This document shows, one piece after another, positions 54,495 through 64,000 of a stretch of 64,000 nucleotides of DNA. The notes beneath the pieces were generated by a model. The model saw only the letters and a program-made list of their open reading frames with translations. It searched no databases and was not told the origin of the DNA. Position numbers and translations under genes: made by a program. Position 1 is the first letter of the stretch. Each line of letters starts with the position of its first letter. The DNA comes from Monocercomonoides exilis (Eukaryota > Preaxostyla > Oxymonadida > Polymastigidae). Location of the stretch: NCBI GenBank assembly GCA_001643675.2, contig LSRY02000047.1, positions 62,001 to 126,000 on the forward strand, read 5' to 3'.

Positions 54495-57400
54495 ATGGAA
54501 GCACCTGTTCTTCTTGAAGAACTTGACGAAAGCTTAGAAAGTTTATTACAGTCATGCTCTGGATGGAAGGATTTAGCGGGAGACACACCTCAAGCTGTGA
54601 GAAAGTCAGAATTTTATAATCGTTTGCTTTTTAAATGTTTTGACAAATTGTTTCATATTGTATACGCTTCATTTTATATTATTTCTTGTTGCGTTATAAC
54701 AAAGAAATTTTAACACTTCAACAGCATGTTGCTCATGTTTCTCAACAACTACAAGTTCAGCAAGCACTTGAAATACCTGATCTGGGAATTCTAAATATCG
54801 ATAAACAATTGGGCGATTTCGATGTTTGTATTGGCTAATTTACGCGTTGTAAAAATCTTTCATCCTTTCTTTAATTTCAAATAAAACAGCTTCAAAATAA
54901 AGTTGAGAGCACAGTTTTGAAATGGAATGTTCTTTTAACAAAAACACTTGAACAAGAAAAACAAAAGCAGCCGACTGAAACATCTGGGCTGATTTCCGAA
55001 ATAAATTATTGGAGAGCAAGATTAGCTTCATTGGCATCAATTTCTGAACAATTGAATACTGAAAAAGCAAAGAAGATAATTCAATTTTATGAAAAAGCTG
55101 AAGGACAATATTTTGGAGATTTTTCAAATCTTCAAAGCACTTTGGAGAAGGAATATACAGAGGCAAAGGAAATCTCAAAATTTCTAGGAACTTTAGAGAG
55201 GCATTTCTTTTTAATTGAAAAGGGGAGTTTTTCAATGATTGATTCGAACCTCCCTGCTTTGATGAATATTTTGCGTCTTCTGTGGCTGATATCAACACAC
55301 TTCAGCTCGATGGAGAAAATGGGAGGGCTTTTTGTGAAGATCTCTCACCAGCTTTGCAACCGAGCAAAAGATCATTTGGACATGAAGACGCTTTTCTCTT
55401 TGCCGGCACGGGATGCTGCCGCAGCGATTGGAGAGTCGCGGGATTTGCTGACGCGCTTCAAGCAATCGTACTTCAACGCGCGCCAGCAGATTGAGGATGC
55501 CGGAGACCAGCGGTGGGAGTTCCACCATCGGTTCAACTACTTCGAGCAGGTGGACTACATCGTCCGTGTGTGCGACGACCTGCTCTCGGTGGTGAACAAG
55601 GTCCACATGTTCGACCAGATCCTCGGCAACGAGCTGAAGGTCATCTCTGGCGATGCAGTGGGAGTGGAGAAGGTGCGCGTGAGCCTGAACGACCTCACAC
55701 GCCCGATGCAGACGCTGCCATTTGACCACTTCTCTACAGGGAACAAGACGAAGTGGCTGAAAGTGATGCAGACATTCAACGAAGAGGCAGAGGAGACCGA
55801 GCGCGAGACGGCGCTGCTGATTGAGTCCTCGTTCCGCAACCTGCGCAGCGTCGATGGCGCATTCGACTTCATCAGGCGGTTCTCAGGCGAAGAGTGCACA
55901 GCAGCGATTCAGCAGGTGTTTGACGAGCAGCTCACACGCATCCTGGACAAGTGCGACGAGCAGGTGAAGGCCACCCGCGCAATTTTCGAGGCGAAGAAGA
56001 ACAACCCGCCACGCCCGCATTCTGTTCCCCCCGCAGCCGGAGCCATTGCGTGGGCGAACTTCTTACTGGCATCGGTGAAGAAGCCCGTGGTGAGGTTCAA
56101 GATAATCGAGTTTGGCGAGCTGTGGAAAGGGAAGGACAGCTACGTGCAGCTCTGCAGGGCGCTGAAGCAGTACGGGAGAGAGCGGTTTGAGGCGTGGCAG
56201 AAGCAGATCACCACAAACATCATGGCGTATCTGAATGTGCATGTCTTTGCTGTGGACAACACCGTCTATCCGCCCGCACTGTCAGTCAACTTTGACCCGC
56301 AGCTGACGATGGCGATCAAGGAAGCGAAGTACATGGACCGTATTGGAGAGAAAATCCCTTCAATTGCGCTGGATGTAGCACTGCAGGAGGACAAGTTCCG
56401 CACGCGGCTGGAGTCGCTGAACATGGTCGTTGGTAACTATTCACGCGCTGTCGATTCCATCCGGCCGATTGAGAAGGACCTGCTCACCCAGCGCATCCGC
56501 CAGCTGCTGGTGGTGCTGCAGCCGGGGCTGGTGACGTTCAACTGGAACTCACTGGGGCTGGACGAGTTCATTCAGGAGGCGATGACAGAGATCGACCAGT
56601 TCCAATCAGTCATCACCCACGCTCACGACAACGAAGACGCCATCCACACCGTCATCGACCGCATCGCACGGGCGAAGCTGTTCACGCTACCAGACTACCC
56701 AGCCTCATCGGTGGATCTGAATGTGCCTGTAGGCGGTGGGAGTGCGGCGTCTGGGGGAATTGGAGGAGGAGAGAAAGGAGGGAGACAGAGAGGAAGAAAC
56801 GACAAAGAGAGAGAGAAGAGGAGGAGGAGAGGAGAAGATCTGGTGACAAGTGCATTGGGGATATCGCAGCTGAGAGGAGTGACTGATCTTCCCTCGTTTG
56901 TGAGACAACTGGAGACATCACGAGAAAGGACTGCAACTGAGTTATATCACACGTTCTCTCAGACAGCCAAGCTGAAGAACAACGAGATCGAAGCGAACAT
57001 CTTCAACCAGGTCGCATCGGGGAGGCATCCACGCATGAGCAACTTCTATCTCTACTGGGAGCTGAACCTGCTGAATGCGCTGAAGTGCATGGTGCAGAAG
57101 AACATCGCTCTCTTTGCGCGGATGCTCGGCGAGTCACAGCAGACTCCGTCGGGTCCGAGGAAGAGGTTGCTGTTCCAGATTGAGCCTCAGCTGGTGGCAG
57201 GGACGATTGTGGAGTCGCCCACGAGACAGGAGATCACTCGCCAGCTGCGCACGTTTGTGACAGCTATTTGTGAGACGCCGCAGAAGTTCCCTCGCTGGGT
57301 GAGGGGAACATGCGACGAGTGCCCGAGACAGCCGCAGTGGTCGTTCTACGTGGAGACGAAGGGCAGCCAGGAGCAGCTGGTGACGATCCCCATGCGCATA

Positions 57401-60400
57401 GTAGAGCGTACAATGACAAAGCTGGCGAAGTGCCTGGCACCGTGGAAGCGCGACGAGAAGCTGCTGGCGGCGTCGTCGGCTGACCGCGCGAAGCAGATCC
57501 AGCAATACGAAGCGCAATGCCAGCAGGCACTCAGCACAATCACGCAGACATCGTCAGCGCAATCATCAGCGTCGGTGAGTGTGGGCGACAGCGGAGAGGA
57601 CGGGAAAGGCGAAGGAGGAGAGCGGCCAGCGTCAGCTGGGGCAGACGGAGAGGGAGAGAACGAAAGCGGAGGCAGCGGAAGTGGAGCAGGGGAGAAGGCT
57701 GGGAAGAAGAAGACGACAGAGCTGTTCCAGGTGCCCATCCGGTTCTATGCACAACAGATGGGAGTGTATGCGCGGTTGATTGACACAGTGAGAGAGCGAC
57801 CAGACGAGGCGGTCATCGACTTTGTGGGAGTGAACTTCACTCGTCTGAAGGAGGCGCTGGTGGCGCGGGCGAAGGAGATCATTCTGGAGATCGGGAAAGC
57901 ATTACACGCATCGCCACACACAAAGCCGAAAGTGGCAGCGATGAACGAGGTCATTGCGAACTACACGAACGCCATCCACAAAGAGCCTCAGTCGCTGGAC
58001 GAGCTGAAGCAGCTGCTGTCGGTGATGGAGGAGATCCGCAGCGTGGCGATGGAGAAAGAGCTGGAGTACACAGCAATTACAGAGCGGTATGCGCTTCTGC
58101 ACCAGCACGGACTGGACCGCCCGTTCATCATGCGGGACAAGGAAACTGGGAAGGAGACAGAAGTGGAAGAGGAGGTGTCGGAGGAAGAGATGAATGATGC
58201 AATGTCACTGCCTCAGAAGTGGCAGGCGTTGATGGAGGAGGTGGAGACAGTGAAGAAGCAGCTGAACACGATCAAAAAGAACTTCTCGAAGGAGACGCAG
58301 AAGGACGTAGAGAAGTTCCGTGGGGATTTGGAGGAATTTGCGAAGGGATTCGAACAGGCAGCTCTGCAATTCACAAGAGAAGGAGCAGATTTGGACGCTG
58401 CTGCAGAAGAAGTGGCGAACTTCCAGCAGAAGCTGATGAACTTCAAAGCAGAAAGAGAACAGCTGCTGGAGGCTGAGCGTATGTTTGATCTGCCGATGAG
58501 CCAGTACCCAGTGATGAAGGAGATGGAGCTGCGACTGGCAGGGCTGAACCGCATCTACGACCTGCACAAGGAGGTGAAGCAGTCGATCGACCAGTGGTCA
58601 GGCATCCGATGGGAAGATTTGCACATTGACGAGCTGACACAGAGCATCGACGCATACAAGCTGCGGATGAAGCGTATTGGGAAGGACAAAGAGCTGGCGA
58701 GGTTGGCACCGTACCAGCAAGTGCAGCAGACAATAGACAACTTCGGAACATCACTGCAATTGATTGCGTGCTTCAAGAATCCCTCGCTCCAGCCACGCCA
58801 TTGGGAAGAGCTGATGGAGCGGACGAAGCAGAGATTTGACTTGTCGTCGATGACGCTGCGGAATCTGCTGGGAATGCAGCTGTACAACTACGAGAAAGAG
58901 ATCCAGGATATTGCTGCGATGGCAGACCGAGAGATGGGCATTGAGAAAGAGCTGGATGGAATTGCAGAGCTGTGGAGAGCAACCAGATTTGAGGTGGTGA
59001 AGCATTCGCTCCAGGGCATGCCATCGTCAGACAGAGGGTATGTGATCAAGGGAGTCGATCAGATTGAGGAGAAGCTGGAGGATCACGTGCAATCACTGCA
59101 GGCAATGCAGGCAAGCAGATATTATCGTCCTCACAGAGAGAAGGGAGCTGTTTGGGAGAAGAACCTGGGCTGCATATCAGCCGTGACAACACAATGGATT
59201 GCAGTGCAGAAGAAGTGGCTGTATCTGGAGAACATCTTCATTGGGAGTGAAGATATCCGGACGAGAATGCCAGAGCAGGCGAAGGACTTCGATGCGATGG
59301 ACAGAGACTTCCGGAAGATCATGACAGACACGTACAGACAGCCCAATGTGCTGGAGGCGTGTTCTGTGCCTGGGCGGGAGTCGCAGCTGATCAGCCTGAT
59401 GGCAATGCTCGAGCACTGCCAGAAGTCGCTGAGTGAGTATCTCGAAGGCAAAAGAGTCATCTTCCCCCGCTTCTTCTTCATTTCTGAGGATGACCTTTTG
59501 TCTATTTTGGGTTCAAGTGATCCGCAGGCTGTTCAAAGACATCTGCCGAACCTGTTTGACAACTGTCAGAAGCTCATTTTTGGCACAGGTGTGCACGCAA
59601 AGACGATCTCTGGGATGATTTCAGAGGAAGGTGAGGTGCTGCAGTTCCGCGCAGACACACAAGCAGAAGGGTCGGTGGAGCAGTGGATGACAGAAGTAGA
59701 GGCAGAGATGCGAAGATCGCTGAAAGTGAAAGTGAAAGAGGCGATTTACTACTACACATCGATGCCCCGTGTGAAGTGGATTGAGAAGTTCCTCGGCCTC
59801 GCCACAGTGGTTGGTTCGCAGGTGTGGTGGACGTGGGGCGTGGAGGATGCGTTCCAGGCGGTGCGAGCAGGAAACAAACACGCCCTGAAGAACTACAACG
59901 GAGTGCTGGGGCAGCAGATCAGGGATCTTGTGGCGACGATGCGAGGCGGGTCGAGTGTGGATGCGATGATGCGGGCGAAGGTGAAGAACATGATCATTCT
60001 GGATGTGCATGCCAGAGATATCGTATCCGATTTCATCAGAGATTCTGTGCTTGATGCACGAGAGTTCGACTGGGAAAGGCAGCTGCGCTTCTACTTTGAC
60101 AAGAACAAGGAAGGTGTGGTGATCAGACAGTGCACAGGAGAGTTTGACTATGGTTATGAGTACATTGGGCTGAGAGACAGGCTGATTATCACTCCCTTGA
60201 CAGACAGATGCTACATCACCCTCACCCAGGCGCTGTCGATGCGGTACGGTGGAGCACCAGCAGGGCCAGCTGGGACTGGAAAGACGGAGACAGTGAAAGA
60301 TCTGGCAAAAGGGCTGGCTTTGTTCTGTGTGGTGTTCAACTGCCAACAAGGGCTGAATGCAACGTTCATGGGCTCGCTGTTCACCGGGCTGTGTGAGATC

Positions 60401-63400
60401 GGTGCATGGGGGTGCTTCGATGAGTTCAACAGAATTGATCCAGATGTGATGTCTGTCATCTCCAACCAGATCAGCCGCATCCAGAATGCTCTTAGAGCAC
60501 AGGCCCCGCAGTTCAAGCTCGATGGGACACACGAAGTTGGGCTGGATCCAAAAGTGGGTATATTCATCACAATGAACCCAGGGTATGCAGGGAGAAGCGA
60601 GTTGCCTGATAACTTGAAGGCGCTGTTCAGACCATGTGTGATGGTTGTGCCTGACAAGGAGCAGATCTGCGAAATCCTGCTGTTCTCAGAAGGGTTCGAC
60701 ACAGCCAAGAACCTTGCAAAGAAGATGACTGTCCTGTACAAGCGAGCAGAAGGGCAGCTATCGCAGCAGAAGCACTACGATTTCGGGCTGCGTGCGCTGA
60801 AAGCTGTGCTGGCGATGGCTGGGTCGCTGAAGCGTGCCTCGCCAGACACAGCAGAAGATGTGGTTCTGATGCGTGCACTGAGAGACATGAACCTGCCGAA
60901 GTTTGTGTATCAGGATGTGCCACTGTTCATGGGCTTGATCCACGATCTGTATCCTGATCTTGAGCTGCCCAAGCAGAGCTATCCAGAATTCAATGAGGCA
61001 GTTGAAGAGGTGATGAGGAGTCATGATTATGTTGTGACAGAACAACAAGTGCTGAAGGTGATTCAGCTGTACGATACAATGTTCACTCGACACACCACAA
61101 TGGTTGTGGGACCGTCGGGTGGAGGGAAGACAGTTGTTATCCAGCTGCTGCAGGAGGCACAGACACGATTGGGATATCCGACTAAGCTGTATGTGCTGAA
61201 CCCGAAGAGCATCTCAATCAACGAGCTGTATGGTGTCTCTGACCCGAACACAAATGACTGGGAAGATGGGCTGTTGTCGAACATATTCAGGTACATCAAC
61301 ACAACACCGATGGAAAAGAGAGAGAGGAGGTACATTGTGTATGATGGAGATGTGGATGCACACTGGGTGGAGAACATGAACTCTGTGATGGACGACAACC
61401 GGCTGCTTACTCTTCCAAACAGAGAAAGAATCTACCTCCGCAGAGAATGTGCTATGCTCTTTGAGGTCGGAAACTTGGCACATGCCTCACCTGCCACTGT
61501 GTCTCGTTGCGGTATGGTGTATGTGGATCCTCACGATCTACCGCCACGTGTATACTTCTTACGCTGGCTGGCATCGCGCCCAAAGGAAGAACAAGATGCC
61601 CTGAGAACATGGCACGATCGCTATGTGCCAAAGTGCTTTGAGTACATCTTCGAAGGACTGATTGATGGAATCCCTGTGACTGAAGACGAGAAGAAGGGAG
61701 ATTCGTCATCGGCTGCTGCCAATGCGGCAGCACTCGACAGCGGCGAGCCGACAGAAGTGGATCCGATTGAAGCAGCGATGGGCAACCAGAAGACAGGAAT
61801 AGGCGAAGATGGACGTTTGCTCCAGGCTGTGCCACAGTCTGCCATCTCACTCACCGCCCAGCTGTGTGGATTGTATCAGGCACTTGTGCCACCAGAAGGG
61901 TTGGATGTCGTGAAGTATGATGAACCAGTGAGGCACATGCTTTTCATCTTTGCACTTGCATGGGCAATGGGCGGCTCATTGCTCGAGGGATCAAGACAGA
62001 AATTCGACGAGTTTTTGAAGCGAACAGTGGATCTTTCAGTCATTTCAGCACCCGAACACGATGCTGGTGTGAATCAACTGCCTGGTCAGTTACCGACTTT
62101 GTTTGACTTCTATTTCGATGTTGAGAAGAGAGCGTGGAAGGCGTGGGAGACACGTGTGACTCCGTATGAGCCTCCGCCTGATCGACTGTTCTGCAACATT
62201 CTTGTTCCCACCGTGGATACAGTCAGACACATTGCTATTCTGTCGCTTCTTGTGGAACAGAAGGTGCCTGTGCTGTTCATTGGAGAGTCTGGAACAGCGA
62301 AGACAGTGACCATTCAGAACTACCTCCGCTCACTGAACCCAGAAAGCACTGCATCGTTGAATATCAACTTCTCAAATCGCACAAACTCTCTCATTCTGCA
62401 GCGTACACTCGATGACAACTTGGACAGACCATTGATGGGAGTGATTCGCCCACGTGCAGGGAAGAAGATGATTGTGTTTGCAGATGACATCAACATGCCT
62501 CAGATGGACAACGAAGAGACACAACAGCCAATCGCACTGCTGAAGTTCCTGTTCGACCGCGGCGGGTTATACGGTCGCTCATCTGCTGATTTGTCATTCA
62601 GAAAGTATGCAGACATCCAGTTTGTGTGTGCGATGGGTCCACCTGGTGGAGGAAGGCACCCGACCGATGTGCGTTTCACTTCAAAGTTCTCAATCTTCAA
62701 TCTTCCTTTCCCAACTGTCTCTTCTCTTAAACGCATCTACGAATCTATCCTGAACCACCACTTCGAGCCATTCAGTCAGGAGATTAGACAGGCGGTGCCT
62801 GTGTTGGTGGAGAACACCCTCATCCTCTACTTCACCGTCACCAACCAGCTCCCTGCCACTCCAAAGAAGTTCCACTACATCTTCAATCTTCGCGACTTGT
62901 CTCGTGTGACTGAAGGGCTCACCCTCTCCACACCTGGCAAGTTCCCTTCGCTTCAGACAGTGCTGCGCCTGTGGTGCCACGAAATCCTGCGTGTCTTCCA
63001 GGACAGGCTGATCGACTACAACGACCGCGAACTTGTCAGAACAAAGATGAGAGAGCTGGTCACTCAATCGTGGCCAGAACTGGCTGAAAACGCATATTCC
63101 GAGCCACTTCTGTTCGGATCATACAAAAAGGCGAATCTTTCTGTGGGAGATCCAATCCCAGGCGAGCTGGATGAGAAGGAGAAGGAGGCAGAAGCAGCAG
63201 GCGGAGCATCAGCATCGTCGTCTGCAAGTGATGCTGGAGACGATCCGAAGGAGTATGAAGATCTGGAGAACTTTGATGCAATCAAGCCAGTTGTGGAAGA
63301 GTGCTTAGAGACATACAACGAGACGAGGTTGAGAATGAATCTTGTGATGTTTGCAGATGCACTGCAGCATCTGGCGCGTATCCACAGAATCATCCGAATG

Positions 63401-64000
63401 TGCCGAGGAAACGCTCTGCTTATCGGCTACGGAGGGTTCGGTAAGCAGTCGCTGACGAAGCTGGCGACGTTCATCGCTGGCTACAGCCTATTCCAGATCA
63501 CTTTGTCAAGAGGATATGGAGATGAGGCGTTCAGACAGGATCTGAAGAAGCTGTATCAGATGCTTGGTGTGCAGAATAAAGAAGTGGTGTTCCTGTTTAC
63601 TGATGCGCATGTGGTGAACTCGTCGTTCTTGGAGTACATCAACTCGATGCTCACGTCAGGAATGGTGCCAGCGCTGTATGCCGAAGACGAGAAGGATGCG
63701 ATCATCCGCGAGCTGAGTGAGGAGATGACGCGATTCGGTTTGTTCTCACGAGATGAGTGTTGGAACCACTTTGTGAACAAGTGCAGAAACAACCTGCACA
63801 TTGTGCTGTGTATGTCGCCTGCGGGTGACACTCTGCGTATTCGGTGCAGAAACTTCCCAGGGCTTGTCAGCAACACGTGCATCGACTGGTTCGAGTCGTG
63901 GTCTGACGATGCGCTTATCCCCGTGGCGAATGTGTTCCTGGCAGATGAGGATCTGCCTGACGAGCATCATGAGAACATCATCCTGCACATGGTGAGTGTG
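54495..64000 (+). CDS. Axonemal inner-arm dynein heavy chain, DNAH10-like, open at the right edge
   Basis: Flagellar motor. Exons 54495..about 54673, 54725..54823 and 54890..64000 or beyond; the last is one uninterrupted frame of at least 3037 codons. The tail begins with the DHC_N1 block INYWRARLASL. The linker reaches PRFFFISEDDLLSILGSSDP. AAA1 has the P-loop GPAGTGKTET (about 60,260) and CFDEFNR. AAA2 has GPSGGGKT (about 61,110) and YDGDVD. AAA3 has GESGTAKT (about 62,285) and FADDINMP. AAA4 has GYGGFGKQS (about 63,425) and FLFTDAH. AAA1 therefore looks catalytically intact. YEYIGLRDRLIITPLTDRCY and neighbouring blocks recall DNAH10, the I1-beta inner-arm group. Species-specific low-complexity inserts occur in the tail (about 56,700-56,850 and 57,560-57,710), in AAA2 (about 61,690-61,800) and before AAA4 (about 63,170-63,260). 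The first exon boundary is uncertain. Confidence 0.9.

Noticed and set aside
55282-63995. Numerous short frames on both strands across the dynein gene
   Set aside because: All overlap one continuous dynein frame with four ordered P-loops.
1-64000. TAA/TAG read as glutamine, as known in some oxymonads
   Set aside because: Genes with confident C-termini end in TAA or TGA (AP-2 sigma and Akt-like in TAA; SRP receptor beta in TGA), and frames of 2700 and over 3000 codons contain no internal TAA or TAG. The one TAA in gene B is an exception, not a rule.
1-64000. CRISPR arrays, bacterial operons, ribosome binding sites, rRNA and tRNA genes
   Set aside because: Tandem arrays here are 2-8 bp microsatellites without spacers, genes carry spliceosomal introns, and I saw no cloverleaf or rRNA sequence.

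Overview
This is a nuclear fragment of a flagellated protist. The genes have spliceosomal introns and canonical stop codons. AP-2 sigma, SRP receptor beta, NAP1, a sirtuin, MOK and Akt-like kinases, a Rab-like GTPase, a PHO80-type cyclin and an axonemal inner-arm dynein heavy chain are all present. Intergenic DNA is very AT-rich and full of microsatellites and mobile-element relics. Two giant surface proteins join Pmp-like beta-helix ectodomains to a transmembrane helix and a degenerate kinase tail, and there is also an alpha-helical family protein. From memory this combination points to an oxymonad/preaxostylan (Monocercomonoides or Blattamonas type). That is an inference, not a database result.

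Layout. 1-4.9 kb: NAP1 (cut by the left edge), a three-exon AP-2 sigma gene, a dead cathepsin-B-like gene, and a small repeat protein resembling microtubule-associated SAXO4/PPP1R32. 4.9-9.2 kb: microsatellites, a long-armed foldback element, a dead pogo/Tigger-type transposase, and an 860-bp flank that recurs at 45 kb. 9.2-17.3 kb: giant gene A, intronless, 2699 aa. 17.3-24.5 kb: an unrecognised Ser-rich gene and, divergently, a seven-exon Akt-like kinase whose fourth intron carries a 437-bp octanucleotide satellite. 24.5-27.3 kb: no gene. 27.3-41.6 kb: membrane-anchored sirtuin, cyclin, helical family protein, SRP receptor beta (seven exons), MOK kinase (six exons), and a Rab-like GTPase with a long C-terminal extension. 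41.6-45.1 kb: repeats, including a second foldback element inserted in a transposase relic. 45.1-53.8 kb: giant gene B, a paralogue of A interrupted by one in-frame TAA. 54.5-64 kb: dynein heavy chain, open at the right edge.

The housekeeping genes cover membrane traffic (AP-2, Rab, SRP receptor), chromatin (NAP1, sirtuin), signalling (Akt-like, MOK, cyclin) and flagellum (dynein, probably the SAXO4-like protein; MOK relatives are often ciliary). They form no operon. The most unusual content is the pair of giant receptor-like genes. Each has four ectodomain modules with a repeated header, a near-identical cytoplasmic tail and a shared 3' flank, while the ectodomains have diverged. The catalytic Asp and the metal-binding Asn of the kinase fold are lost in both.

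All intron-containing models were joined by eye from reading frame, splice signals and family similarity, and no transcript data were used. Splice phases agree at every junction listed, but first and last exons of NAP1, the Ser-rich gene, the Rab gene and dynein remain uncertain.
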